Assembly: GCA_910575755.1 (NCBI GenBank)
Contig: CAJTFO010000001.1
Span: 522,924 to 586,923, forward strand
Source: Desulfovibrionaceae bacterium
GTDB lineage: Bacteria; Desulfobacterota; Desulfovibrionia; Desulfovibrionales; Desulfovibrionaceae
DNA length: 64,000 nucleotides
Direction: 5' to 3'
Numbering within the stretch: the first letter of the stretch is position 1; every line of letters starts with the position of its first letter. Positions 25,058 to 33,087 of this stretch are shown here, piece by piece. The notes under the pieces were generated by a model. It ran no database searches, was not told the DNA's origin, and saw only the letters and a list, made by a program, of their open reading frames with translations. Made by a program: the position numbers and the translations under genes.

Positions 25058-25405
25058 ATGATTGAAGCACAGCGAATGCTCAAATCCTCACCAGGGGACG
25101 ATGTTGAGCGATTTTCCGATGGCGATGCCATGAGCGAGCGTATCAGGGAATGGCTTGATACCCCGGAAGGGACAATGGCGCACTATCCGGCGTGGGGGCA
25201 TAACCTCACCCCGTTCAGGCATGACCCTCTCAGCAAGGGCGGCGACCTTGATGTACTCATGGAAATGGCAATCGCGCGGAAATTGCCCATTGATGTGGAG
25301 GGCATCATCTTGCAGGGCGTGAATGTCGTTGTGATGGACATTGATTTGTGCCGTATTGAAATTCTGCACCAATTCGGGTTTCAGGCAGAGGAAATCCGCC
25401 TGTAG
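25058..25405 (+). CDS. GPW/gp25-like baseplate protein
   Basis: 115 residues. The arrangement IREWLDTPEGTMAHYPAWGHNL (residues 29-50), in which a 'tp.G....p.yG..l' motif is followed by helices, is characteristic of the gp25/W family that links baseplate wedges to the sheath. The length suits the family. It is followed by the gp6/J-like gene, its usual partner. Confidence 0.8.
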   Translation: MIEAQRMLKSSPGDDVERFSDGDAMSERIREWLDTPEGTMAHYPAWGHNLTPFRHDPLSKGGDLDVLMEMAIARKLPIDVEGIILQGVNVVVMDIDLCRIEILHQFGFQAEEIRL

Positions 25406-25414
25406 GGGAAAATC

Positions 25415-26821
25415 ATGATTCTGAACGAACAGGTTGCAAATAAACTGAAGACGCTCCTGTCTTCCCTCCCCTCGTGGAAAAGTCTTACAAATTCGCAATT
25501 CGTACAGCATCTTGCCATTTTCATGGGGTGGACCGTCGAAGATGCAAACTTCAAAATCGAGCGCGCACGCCAGGAAGCGTTCATCGGAACGGCTCTGAAT
25601 CGTTCAAGCCTTGTCGCCCACGCCGAAGACCGTGAATATCTTCCCCGCAAGCCCAAACCCAGCGAAGGGACGGTTCTTTTCACCAATGCGGGGCCGCGCC
25701 CTGTCCTGCTCAAGAGAGGGCGCGAGTTCGTGTCCGATGCGCAGCTTCCCTATACGTTGGGTCTCAAGCTGCTTGTCCCCGCGCAGAGCAAGGTGGCCGC
25801 TCCTGTCACACAGTACGGAAAAACCTCAATTCTTCATACCGTAAGCGAAGAAAAGCCGTTTTATGAGATTCTTATCGACAAGGCTCTAACCCCGAAAGTA
25901 ATGGCCCTCGAAGTCTGGGTTGATAGCGGAGATGGATTCCGGAAATGGGAGTACAGCCGCCTCTTGACGAACGCATATCGGGATTCTTTTGTCTGGGACG
26001 AGTTCTATCATGTGAGCGATCAGATAGGCATCAGGTTCGGCAATGGCACCTTTGGTAAAATTCCGCCACAGGGCGCACAGGTGCGGATTGACATCAAGTA
26101 CACGGATGGGGACACGCTTCTTCTGGAGCGGCAATACCTTTATCCCCTGGAAGAAATCGTTGATGTTGCCGGTGTCCCGGCATCTCTCAATATTGAGGTG
26201 GAAACAACCATCCAAAACGGTCAGGCGCAGGAATCAACAGAAGAAATGCGCCGAAACCTGCACTATTGGTCCGTGTACAACGAGCGGCTTGTCTGGGACA
26301 ACGACTACGAATATTTCATTCGCCGCCGATTCCCGGAAGTGGTTTTTGTGCGGGCATGGGGTGAAGAAGAAGCGGAACGCCTTTGGGGGCCAAAGCTCGA
26401 ACACATCAATAAAATCTGGATATGCGCCTACGCCCCGCGAGAAGGCATAGTGCAGGACGTGATGAACGCCATTGCGGATGTTCCCATGCTATGCCGCAAC
26501 TTTCAATGGTACAACCCGGAGCATGTATCCTTCACGCTGAGACTTACCGCACGGGTCTTGTCGGACAAGGTGCTTTCGGAGGTCGATGAAGACGTTCGCG
26601 CGGCCCTCATGCGGGCATATGGCCGCGATTCGCTGTATCGGCGCGACAAGGTGCTTGTCTCCGAAATCTACGAGTGCATCCAGTCCACAGGGCACTTTGA
26701 AAAAGAAACCGGAGCATGGTTCGAGGCTGTCCCGGAAGGGCATTTTGAGGCCAACCTCATTTACCAGATGGTGAGTCTCGACCTTGATAATTCACAAATT
26801 CAAATCGCGTATCTCACATAA
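25415..26821 (+). CDS. Baseplate wedge protein (gp6/J-like)
   Basis: 468 residues. Segments such as DSFVWDEFYHVSDQIGIRFGNG and the region SLNIEVETTIQNGQAQESTEEM match the general layout of J/gp6 baseplate wedge proteins, which build the ring that triggers sheath contraction. It comes straight after the gp25-like gene. The last 8 bases overlap the end of a reverse-strand HTH gene. Confidence 0.75.
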   Translation: MILNEQVANKLKTLLSSLPSWKSLTNSQFVQHLAIFMGWTVEDANFKIERARQEAFIGTALNRSSLVAHAEDREYLPRKPKPSEGTVLFTNAGPRPVLLKRGREFVSDAQLPYTLGLKLLVPAQSKVAAPVTQYGKTSILHTVSEEKPFYEILIDKALTPKVMALEVWVDSGDGFRKWEYSRLLTNAYRDSFVWDEFYHVSDQIGIRFGNGTFGKIPPQGAQVRIDIKYTDGDTLLLERQYLYPLEEIVDVAGVPASLNIEVETTIQNGQAQESTEEMRRNLHYWSVYNERLVWDNDYEYFIRRRFPEVVFVRAWGEEEAERLWGPKLEHINKIWICAYAPREGIVQDVMNAIADVPMLCRNFQWYNPEHVSFTLRLTARVLSDKVLSEVDEDVRAALMRAYGRDSLYRRDKVLVSEIYECIQSTGHFEKETGAWFEAVPEGHFEANLIYQMVSLDLDNSQIQIAYLT

Positions 26822-27131
26822 CCTCCATATCGTAAAAATTGGTTATTTTTACGCTTCCAGTGGGAAATTTGGCAATGACATAAAGTTCGCCGCCCATCGC
26901 TTCAATATGTTCTCTCAACGTGGAAATATACATGTCTGTCTTTTTTTCCATCTTTGCGATAGTCGGCTGGCGCACATGAAGAATTTCCGCCAGGTTTTTC
27001 TGTGTCAATCCTTGCGCTTTTCGTAATTCGGAAAGCCGCATCTCTTTCAACATTTCGTCAGCCTTTGCCGTTGAACGCGCCAGGGCTTCCGGCGACATTC
27101 TCGCTTCAAGCAGTTTAAAATTCCTGGCCAT
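26814..27131 (-). CDS. Orphan Xre-type antitoxin
   Basis: 105 residues from the ATG at 27131. The N-terminus MARNFKLLEARMSPEALARS and the HTH AQGLTQKNLAEILHVRQPTI (about 51-70) match the Xre antitoxins that pair with RelE-like toxins; the C-terminus AMGGELYVIAKFPTGSVKI is also typical. The cognate toxin gene is missing except for a remnant that overlaps the start of this gene. The gene interrupts the late operon between two baseplate genes. Confidence 0.8.
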   Translation of the reverse strand: MARNFKLLEARMSPEALARSTAKADEMLKEMRLSELRKAQGLTQKNLAEILHVRQPTIAKMEKKTDMYISTLREHIEAMGGELYVIAKFPTGSVKITNFYDMEVM

Positions 27132-27171
27132 CCAATAATCCATCCTTCATGTACTCCACTTCCCATTCCAT
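27115..27171 (-). pseudogene. Remnant of a RelE-like toxin gene
   Basis: On the minus strand an ATG at 27171 encodes MEWEVEYMKDGLLDGQEF and stops at 27115, overlapping the antitoxin start. MEWEVEY is the usual beginning of RelE/HigB-type toxins that accompany this antitoxin family, which normally run about 100-120 residues. Everything after residue 8 is lost, so the toxin appears deleted by a simple internal loss that kept the translation start and the antitoxin. Short, so the call rests on position and the first seven residues. Confidence 0.5.
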
Positions 27172-27318
27172 GCGGAAAATATAGCCAAAAGGCTATATTT
27201 ATGCAAACTGCAAATATGCCAGATATGCGCTGGTTTTCGTTGATGCGGCCAATAATCGCCCTCTATCCTTGGCGAAAAATGTACGCACCGTGCATTGAAG
27301 CCGGGAATCAGGCGCGAA

Positions 27319-28464
27319 ATGAAAGATTGGCTCGTCAAAAGGCTCACGCCTCGCAAGCAAAAAGAAGACCGCTGGTTGGGGCTGGCCGAAAGCACCCAGA
27401 CAATCTGGGAGCAGGACTTTGACCCGCAGCTTGTACGGCTTGAAGCTCTCCGCTCATATTTCAGTGCTGATGACGCCGACCTGGCGCGCAAACTGCGCGA
27501 AATGGGCGACTATTTTGCGGCGGACATGCCGCGGTCGAAAGACCGCCCCATTGCTGTTGCCTGGAGGCGTCTTGAACTTGAGTACAAAGACCTCGAACTG
27601 ATTATCACTTCTGTCTTCCGCAGGCATTACAGCGACCTTCCCGTCACCTGGTTCCCGCTGTTTGCCCCTCTTGATGAACCCTACGGGACGCGCTTCATCC
27701 CCGCCGATGGCCCATGGCCAGAAAAGAAAAACGTCCCGCCGGAGGGAATGTTCCTTACCTCACGGGGCCTTCTGGGAACCGACCACGCGCACCTTCTCTC
27801 CCTTGGCCTGACAAAACAGACTTTCCTCGACAAGGCCCTTCCGCTTCTTCTGCGCGCCAAACCGCTGCATATCGTCTTTGACGGTACTCTCTGGTATGCG
27901 CGTTTTGACTTCCCGTTTGAAGGCAATCCTGTTGCTTCCTGGGAACGCGACTGCGGTATTTTTGAAATGAATTTTGCCGTTCAGGGGACGTATTTCGATT
28001 CAACGGATGCCGATGCCTGTCCGCTTGACGTGCAAAAGATGTCTTGCCGATGGGAGCGTGAGCAGCCTTGCATTGCCATCCCCTTTATCAGACCGAAAGA
28101 GCGCTTCTGGCACATGGATTGGCACGCTCCAGAGGGTTTTCCCCCCGACTGGTTGCCCCTTGATTGGTATATGGCCGGACACGAAGGAGAGCCTTGTATT
28201 CCTCTTGGCCTGTACCTGATTGAGAAAAAACGCTCTATCATCTTCCGTCAAAGTCTGGGGGAACTGGAAATCCATGTGGAGAAGACGACGCTTCCCTCGT
28301 GCCCCACGCCGTTCGTGTCGGAAATAGATGCGGCAGGCGAAAAGAACGTGTCCATGTCCGTAAAATTTCAAGGTCTGGACCGTCTGGATCGCTATCCGCG
28401 TTTCGATGACATCCCCGCTGATACATTCCCTCTGGATATGCCCGTAGGAGGTGCATATGCCTGA
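27319..28464 (+). CDS. Tail protein I-like baseplate protein
   Basis: About 381 residues from ATG 27319; TTG at 27295 is possible and no strong ribosome-binding site decides between them. The N-terminal half (LESTQTIWEQDFDP-like helix region, then LIITSVFRRHYSDLPVTWF) resembles the tail-protein-I position in P2-like baseplates, where a protein links wedge to tail fibre. The C-terminal half is beta-rich and may bind the fibre. Family membership is tentative; position after gp25 and gp6 supports it. Confidence 0.55.
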   Translation: MKDWLVKRLTPRKQKEDRWLGLAESTQTIWEQDFDPQLVRLEALRSYFSADDADLARKLREMGDYFAADMPRSKDRPIAVAWRRLELEYKDLELIITSVFRRHYSDLPVTWFPLFAPLDEPYGTRFIPADGPWPEKKNVPPEGMFLTSRGLLGTDHAHLLSLGLTKQTFLDKALPLLLRAKPLHIVFDGTLWYARFDFPFEGNPVASWERDCGIFEMNFAVQGTYFDSTDADACPLDVQKMSCRWEREQPCIAIPFIRPKERFWHMDWHAPEGFPPDWLPLDWYMAGHEGEPCIPLGLYLIEKKRSIIFRQSLGELEIHVEKTTLPSCPTPFVSEIDAAGEKNVSMSVKFQGLDRLDRYPRFDDIPADTFPLDMPVGGAYA

Positions 28465-28900
28465 AACTCCGAAAGTATGGCAACGAGCAAAGCTGCTCAA
28501 TCGGTACTATGACAAGGTAGGCATGGCCGCTGCGGGCATTGGGCGTTGTCCCCGTTTCGTGGAGTTCCGCGCCGGCTTTGGACTGGTGGATGAATACAGC
28601 CCATCTGAGCTGGAATTGCAGGACATTCCCCCAGATATGAAGGAAATCCCCGGAGAATTTTACCGGGGATTTGTAGACGTATCCTACAGCGCCGGGATTG
28701 CTCTGTGCAAATGCGAAATCCCGCAAGGCGCTGTCGGCGCTCCGGTACGCCACAACCTTATCGGCATCTTCGATGATGAGGGGGATCTGATTGCCGTTTG
28801 CTCCACACTTCCCGACTGGGTAACGCCTGCCGAGGTCTATCGGGCGTTCCCGGCCATAACCTTCCCGCGTGAGGAGGAACGCACAGATGGCAACGAATGA
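28457..28900 (+). CDS. Tail-collar / DUF3751-like fibre protein
   Basis: 147 residues from ATG 28457 with GGAGG five bases before. The order of blocks, YDKVGMAAAGIGRCPRFVEF, then GEFYRGFVDVSYSAGIALCKCEI and NLIGIFDDEGDLIAVCS, resembles the N-terminal collar domain of phage tail fibres. It is shorter than most such fibres, so it may be a baseplate adaptor. The next gene starts inside its 3' end. Confidence 0.55.
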   Translation: MPETPKVWQRAKLLNRYYDKVGMAAAGIGRCPRFVEFRAGFGLVDEYSPSELELQDIPPDMKEIPGEFYRGFVDVSYSAGIALCKCEIPQGAVGAPVRHNLIGIFDDEGDLIAVCSTLPDWVTPAEVYRAFPAITFPREEERTDGNE

Positions 28901-29594
28901 CGCCCCCTTGTTGCGCCAGAGTGTCCGCTGGGGGGAAGAATATGTTTCCCGCGCTCTGAACATGAAGATGGCCGGAATCGTCAAGCCTGGCGTCTATCAT
29001 GGCTTTGTACTCAAACCCGGCGGCACCATGTCAGTTCTCGTAGATCACGGATCGGACTATCCGCGTAGCGTAGCCGTGGTTGAGCGGAACGGTTATTCCC
29101 TCACGGTAGTTATGGACGATCCCGGCCTTGTGCGTATCCCGGCCACGGGAACATGGTTCGTCTGCCTTGAGGCGTTCTACGCCCCCACGCAGCAAGGGTA
29201 CCAGCGCATTGTGGTTCGGGAACAGCCGGAACCGCACCATGTCGTGCTGGGCAAGGTCAGAGCCGGTATGCCATTGACGGAACCCGGAGAAGATGAGGGC
29301 GACGATGGTGACGGGGAAGCGTCGGCTCCCGGTGAGGCGGTGGTCATCACCGAGGACATGATTTCTTCGGATGAAATTGACAAGGCCAACGCCGACATTG
29401 CCACAGTCAGACAGATGGAAGCGCTCTCCGAGCAGCTTGAAAGGCATACCCGGAGAACGCTCATCCTGCACGCCGAATCCACCACGCGGATGATACATCT
29501 TTCCCGTCGGCTTACGACCCTCGCCCTTACCGGAAGCGCGGCGGCGGGGGATGAAGACACCTATAGCCCGGCAAGCCCGGCAAACAGAGGATGA
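28887..29594 (+). CDS. Unknown tail-fibre-region protein
   Basis: 235 residues from ATG 28887 (GAGGAGG nine bases upstream). An N-terminal beta-rich domain with an aromatic, glycine-rich core (PGVYHGFVLKPGGTMSVLVDHG), an acidic linker (about 130-150), and a C-terminal helix likely to form coiled coil (about 165-215). It lies between a collar-like protein and the DGR target and may be a fibre attachment or trimerisation protein. No family recognised. Confidence 0.55.
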   Translation: MATNDAPLLRQSVRWGEEYVSRALNMKMAGIVKPGVYHGFVLKPGGTMSVLVDHGSDYPRSVAVVERNGYSLTVVMDDPGLVRIPATGTWFVCLEAFYAPTQQGYQRIVVREQPEPHHVVLGKVRAGMPLTEPGEDEGDDGDGEASAPGEAVVITEDMISSDEIDKANADIATVRQMEALSEQLERHTRRTLILHAESTTRMIHLSRRLTTLALTGSAAAGDEDTYSPASPANRG

Positions 29595-29596
29595 CA

Positions 29597-31279
29597 ATGC
29601 CCGAAAACGAAATCCCCGACATGCAGCCCACGATGCAGGATGTCGCCGATAAACTGGATAAGGGGGCAGATGCGCTTGCGTCCGCCCAGGAACAGCTTGG
29701 CGGCGATGTAGCCAGGGCGCTTGCCCGACTTGCGGAGCACGAAGCCGATTCCAGCGCTCACGGGGGGGCCATTGGTGGCGGCGCATCCGCCTCCCAGATT
29801 GCCGAGGCTGTTGCAGCCCATAACGAAAGCCCCCTGGCGCATGGTCTGGATAATCCCGACAGTGCCATGTATCAGATGATTGCTGCCGCCGCTGCCAATG
29901 CCGTCAATGACAAAATCGGTGAGTCTGACGGGCAAATCAATCTGGTGGCACACGCCAAGACACATGCAGCAGGCGCCGCTGATGCCCTCACCCCTGCGGA
30001 CATCGGAGCCGTAGCGGATAATGATGACCGGCTTTCGGACGCGCGCGATCCGAAGCCTCACCATCATACGATGGACGACATCACCGGCTTTTCTCTTCCT
30101 GGTGAAGAGGGAGGGGCCGAAGATGGCGGTACGGCCTCCATTTCAGAGTTTGTGGAGAAAAAAGCGAAGGCTGCCGTTTCCGCGCACGATTCCAGCGAAT
30201 CCGCCCACGCCGCCCTCTTCGAGAATATCCTTGTCGGCAATACAAGTCCCATTATCGGCATCTGCCGTGTGGCAACAGGCGGCGGCGCCGGCCTCTGGTT
30301 CAACATTGACGAAGAAGGGAATCCGGTGTCGCCCAACACCGCCTACTTCGACAATAATCCGGTTTTCGGGGGCATCCGGCGCATGATTGTGGACGATCAA
30401 ATCATGGGCAAGATTCCCCAGTTCTGGATGAAGGACTTCACCCCCACGGAAGGAATGTTCGCGGGGAAGCCGTGCAAGCTTATTTCTCCGGGCCAGAAAG
30501 AGGGATTCCGCATTCATCCGGCGTTCATGCACAATAACGCCCAGATTCCCTACTACCTGCTTGGCTGCTACGAAGCCACGGATGAAGGCGGAAACCCGAA
30601 GAAACTCGGTTCCCGGCCCGGCAAACTCCCCTTCGTCAATGTGAACTTTGATACGATGAAGACCTACTGCGCCAACAGAAACGTCAACGGTGTGTCGGGG
30701 TTCATGCTCTGGGATGTTTATCAGTGGTCGGCCTTGACCCTGCTCATGCTCATTGAGCTTGCAACGACCGATGCTCAGTCCAGGTTGGGTCGCGGCAATG
30801 TGGACAAGACATGGGATGGGAAAACGAGCTATGCCGTCAACACCGACAGCCTGGTCAACCATGTCCCATACCGCGGCTTCCACGCCCTCTACGGAAACGT
30901 CTGGAAGATGCTTGATGGTGTTCGGGCGGATTCCAACAAGAAGACGGAAATTTTCAAGAATGACGGCACACGCGCGTGGATTTCCACGGGATTTGCCATG
31001 CCGCCATACTCCAGCGGTCTCACTGGCTGGCCGGTTTCCATGCGTTCCGGCAAGGGTGACGGTTACAACTTCGATGATGTTTTTCTGCCGGAAGTTGTTA
31101 CCGGGGCGGAAAACAGCGCAACATACGCGGACGGCTTTTGGGGGCCAGTTGCTAATGGTGTTTGTTATCAGGGCGGCACTTGGCATTTTGGGGCGCACTG
31201 TGGCCCTTTTTGCCTGAATTTCGGTAATCCGTCGAGTGATGCGTACCTCAGCCTTGGAGGCCGTCTCGCAAAGATTTAG
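29597..31279 (+). CDS. DGR target: tail fibre protein with C-type-lectin-like variable domain
   Basis: 560 residues from ATG 29597 (AGAGG six bases before; ATG 29591 is too close to it). The N-terminal half has fibre features: helical stretches, then DDRLSDARDPKPHHH and DITGF, a repeat-like motif common in tail fibres. From about residue 270 the C-terminal domain (WDVYQWSALTLLML, YGNVWKMLDG, GTRAWISTGFAMPP) is of the CLec / formylglycine-generating-enzyme type that DGRs diversify. The last 36 codons are the VR, ending GPFCLNFGNPSS...LGGRLAKI. The protein probably forms the receptor-binding tip. Confidence 0.9.
   Translation: MPENEIPDMQPTMQDVADKLDKGADALASAQEQLGGDVARALARLAEHEADSSAHGGAIGGGASASQIAEAVAAHNESPLAHGLDNPDSAMYQMIAAAAANAVNDKIGESDGQINLVAHAKTHAAGAADALTPADIGAVADNDDRLSDARDPKPHHHTMDDITGFSLPGEEGGAEDGGTASISEFVEKKAKAAVSAHDSSESAHAALFENILVGNTSPIIGICRVATGGGAGLWFNIDEEGNPVSPNTAYFDNNPVFGGIRRMIVDDQIMGKIPQFWMKDFTPTEGMFAGKPCKLISPGQKEGFRIHPAFMHNNAQIPYYLLGCYEATDEGGNPKKLGSRPGKLPFVNVNFDTMKTYCANRNVNGVSGFMLWDVYQWSALTLLMLIELATTDAQSRLGRGNVDKTWDGKTSYAVNTDSLVNHVPYRGFHALYGNVWKMLDGVRADSNKKTEIFKNDGTRAWISTGFAMPPYSSGLTGWPVSMRSGKGDGYNFDDVFLPEVVTGAENSATYADGFWGPVANGVCYQGGTWHFGAHCGPFCLNFGNPSSDAYLSLGGRLAKI
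31166..31272 (+). repeat. DGR variable repeat (VR)
   Basis: 107 bp at the 3' end of the target gene align without gaps to the TR at 32823-32929. There are 15 differences, and every one is at a position where the TR has A (31 A positions in total); none of the 76 non-A positions differ. Changed codons alter at least ten residues (for example Asn to Thr, His, Phe, Gly, Asp, Tyr, Ser), while several changes are silent or Ile to Leu. The match ends at CTCGCAAA, seven bases before the gene's stop. Confidence 0.97.
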
Positions 31280-31312
31280 GCTACTGTGTCCTGTTCACTG
31301 CCTTTCTGAAAA

Positions 31313-31330
31313 GGCCGCCGAGAGGCGGCC
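31313..31330 (+). promoter_or_regulatory. GRNA-tetraloop hairpin downstream of the VR (likely retrohoming element)
   Basis: GGCCGCC (31313-31319), loop GAGA (31320-31323) and GGCGGCC (31324-31330) form a perfect 7-bp stem with a GRNA-type tetraloop, 41 bases past the VR end. A hairpin or cruciform with a 4-base GRNA loop just downstream of the VR is known to be needed for efficient homing in the Bordetella phage BPP-1 DGR. A second, shorter hairpin (ACCGCC/GGCGGT, 31338-31352) follows. It could also act as a weak terminator. Confidence 0.7.
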
Positions 31331-31379
31331 GTGCTTTACCGCCGAAGGCGGTCGAAAATATTTTTGAAGGAGAAAGCGT

Positions 31380-31643
31380 ATGTCCGAAATCAAATTTTCT
31401 TATGGCGGACAGGAGTTCACTACGCCCGTACCGCTTTCCGGCCATGTGAAGCTGTACGCAGTACCTGAAAACTACAGCGATGACGGCCTGTACCTCGCAA
31501 CATGGGCCAACGGGGAAATCGAACCCATCCCTGCCTGTGCCATCGGCGATACACTCATGCTTGCCCACCTGGAAATGACGCAGGACGGCAAATCCTGCAA
31601 AAGAATCTATCTCGCGGAGGGGGTGAAGTATGCCCAGAAGTAA
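31380..31643 (+). CDS. Small unknown protein in the fibre/DGR cluster
   Basis: 87 residues with GAAGGAG before the ATG. Beta-rich and acidic; begins MSEIKFSYGGQEFTTPVPLSG. It follows the DGR target and precedes a probable fibre-assembly protein. No domain recognised. It could help folding of the variable fibre tip, as accessory genes between VR and RT sometimes do, but there is no direct sign of this. Confidence 0.6.
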   Translation: MSEIKFSYGGQEFTTPVPLSGHVKLYAVPENYSDDGLYLATWANGEIEPIPACAIGDTLMLAHLEMTQDGKSCKRIYLAEGVKYAQK

Positions 31644-32046
31644 CCAAGGGGTGAATCCTGAAACCTGGCTGTCAGGCGTGGAACACGCCAAGGCCCAAAA
31701 ACTGGCCGAGATCAACGACCAGTGTGATATGATGCTGGGCGTTCTGACCAAGAGCTACCCCGGTTCCGAACTCCTCACCTTCGACCAGCAAAAGACGGAG
31801 GCGGAAGCATATCTCTCCGACCAGAGCAAACCATGCCCGCTTCTGGCCCCGCTTGCCCAAGCGCGTGGCATAGAACTGCAAGACCTGTGTAATCGCGTCA
31901 TCGTCAAAGCTACAGCCTTTTCTGCCGCGTCCGGTGCAATCATCGGCCAGAGGCAGAAGTTTGAGGATATGCTGGACGCCTGTACCACTCCTGAACAGGT
32001 GGCGGCCATCGAAGTCATCTATGCGCTTCCGGGAGCAGGGGCATGA
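31630..32046 (+). CDS. Tail fibre assembly-like protein (DUF4376 type)
   Basis: 138 residues; start overlaps the preceding gene. The helical layout with AKAQKLAEINDQCDMMLG near the N-terminus and FDQQKTEAEAYLSD in the middle is that of DUF4376/tail-fibre assembly proteins, which chaperone fibres into trimers. The stop overlaps the next start (ATGA). It probably assists the variable fibre. Confidence 0.65.
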   Translation: MPRSNQGVNPETWLSGVEHAKAQKLAEINDQCDMMLGVLTKSYPGSELLTFDQQKTEAEAYLSDQSKPCPLLAPLAQARGIELQDLCNRVIVKATAFSAASGAIIGQRQKFEDMLDACTTPEQVAAIEVIYALPGAGA

Positions 32047-32390
32047 AAACGTGGGACTGGCGATTTGGCCCCAGAAAGGCCGCATTTCGCCATAATGCGA
32101 AGCAATGCCTCATTGCGGCAGACCAGCTCGGAAACGCCTCTCTGGGGCTGTTTCTGGGCCTTCTTGGCCTGCTATACCTTCTCCCCCGCGCCGCGGGTTA
32201 TTGGTGGGCCGATGAAACTATCAGCGCCCATTGCTGGCGCTGGGAAATAAGCGGTGTGCGGCGGTGGCCTCGTGTCGTTGTGGATTTTCTGGCCGCCTGC
32301 CTGGGTGACATCAACCACTGCCGGGAATCGTACATTTCGGAGAGGGAGGGACGGCACTTGCCCCCTGATATTCGCGCCGGCCCCGAATAG
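32043..32390 (+). CDS. Unknown phage protein (SGYRxR-like His/Arg-rich type)
   Basis: 115 residues. A hydrophobic N-terminal stretch (LGLFLGLLGLLYLLP, about 33-47) is followed by WADETISAHCWRWEISGVRR and HCRESYISEREGRHLPPDIR, the pattern of small phage proteins annotated only as hypothetical. It is coupled to the gene before it. An RNA or membrane role cannot be judged from sequence. Confidence 0.55.
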   Translation: MKTWDWRFGPRKAAFRHNAKQCLIAADQLGNASLGLFLGLLGLLYLLPRAAGYWWADETISAHCWRWEISGVRRWPRVVVDFLAACLGDINHCRESYISEREGRHLPPDIRAGPE

Positions 32391-32422
32391 CTCTTGTCTG
32401 TCTGTTTGGCCAATGATACCTT

Positions 32423-32446
32423 GCCCCCTGACAAAGGGGGCTTTTT
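32423..32446 (+). terminator. Intrinsic terminator immediately upstream of avd
   Basis: GCCCCC (32423-32428) pairs with GGGGGC (32436-32441) around the loop TGACAAA, followed by TTTTT. It should end the fibre operon. The avd start (GTG 32448) lies 2 bases after the T-run, with the right arm AGGGGG serving as its ribosome-binding site, so avd translation may depend on read-through or on opening of the hairpin. Confidence 0.7.
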
Positions 32447-32447
32447 C

Positions 32448-32825
32448 GTGGCATTGGATAGCTTGCAAATCCTGACGAAACTGGAGGAACTGAATCAGTA
32501 TTCTCATCAGACCGTTATGCTCTTTCCAAAGTCAGAAAGGCATGTTCTCGCGCAGGATATACGCAATACCCTTGCCACTCTGATTCACCTCACAATCACT
32601 TCCGCCAAACGCTATTACAAAAAGACAACATTGCAGGATATGGACATAGAGCTTGAATACCTTCGTGTTCTGATTCGTATGTCCAGAAACCTTGGTTACA
32701 TCAACGACCATAAATATGAAGTGTGGTCTGGTCATGTTTCCGAAGTCGGAAGGATGCTTGGCGGATGGCTCAAACATGTTCGTGACCCAAAACCTGGGAC
32801 ACAAGATAGCAGGGCTACAACCTAA
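32448..32825 (+). CDS. avd: DGR accessory variability determinant (Avd)
   Basis: 125 residues from GTG 32448 (AGGGGG upstream); a longer form from TTG 32394 would add 18 residues that cross a terminator hairpin. The protein is almost all helix, basic, with LQILTKLEELNQYSHQTVML and IRNTLATLIHLTITSAKRYY, matching Avd four-helix-bundle proteins that pentamerise and bind RT and template RNA. Its TAA stop (32823-32825) is the first codon of the TR. The following gene is the RT. Confidence 0.85.
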   Translation: MALDSLQILTKLEELNQYSHQTVMLFPKSERHVLAQDIRNTLATLIHLTITSAKRYYKKTTLQDMDIELEYLRVLIRMSRNLGYINDHKYEVWSGHVSEVGRMLGGWLKHVRDPKPGTQDSRATT

Positions 32826-32929
32826 AAGGGCGGCAATTGGAATAATGGGGCGCACTGTGGCCCTTTTTGCCTGAATTTCAATAATCCATCGAGTAATGCA
32901 AACATCAACATTGGAGGCCGTCTCGCAAA
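32823..32929 (+). ncRNA. DGR template repeat (TR)
   Basis: 107 bp matching the VR, offset by exactly 1657 bases. Read in the VR frame it encodes GGNWNNGAHCGPFCLNFNN and NANINIGGRLA, the Asn-rich (AAY codon) pattern of DGR templates. Thirty-one adenines are available for mutagenesis. It begins at the avd stop codon and ends about 158 bases before the RT start. The RNA made from it is the template for error-prone cDNA synthesis. Confidence 0.96.
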
Positions 32930-33087
32930 TCAGCACCCGCCAGAGGCCATGTCCCTACCGGGGGCGTGGACAGCGCGAGTGATTTGGGGTTGTAGTCCCC
33001 CTCGGCCAACAGCGCCGGGGAAACAACAATGGGGCCGGAACGGCAAGTAAGATGCCTGAACGCGGTTCCGGTCCTTTTTTGGAGCCT
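32930..33087 (+). ncRNA. Spacer part of the DGR RNA, between TR and RT
   Basis: No gene fits here. A GC-rich stem is visible near 32997-33020 (CCCC.CGGC against GC.CCGGGG), the kind of structure that in the studied DGR helps RT and Avd bind and prime. The region ends with a terminator-like hairpin (33035-33071) placed just before the RT start. The exact ends of the RNA are not visible. Confidence 0.65.
33035..33080 (+). terminator. Terminator-like hairpin between TR RNA and RT gene
   Basis: CCGGAAC (33035-33041) pairs with GTTCCGG (33065-33071), with an inner stem GGCA/TGCC in the loop; the tail TCCTTTTTT runs to 33080. GGAG (33081-33084) and the RT ATG (33088) follow at once. It could end the template RNA while letting a share of transcripts continue into RT. 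Confidence 0.6.

Noticed and set aside
27147..27491. 114-codon minus-strand frame upstream of the orphan antitoxin as its toxin
   Set aside because: It is antisense to the tail gene and does not look like a RelE-type toxin; the short MEWEVEY remnant fits better.
31166..31272. A second VR for the DGR elsewhere in the window
   Set aside because: No other copy of the TR core (GGAGGCCGTCTCGCAA) was noticed; the system appears to have one target here.
33052..33087. RT start at ATG 33052
   Set aside because: It lies in the loop of a terminator-like hairpin, lacks a good ribosome-binding site and adds 12 residues without similarity to RTs.
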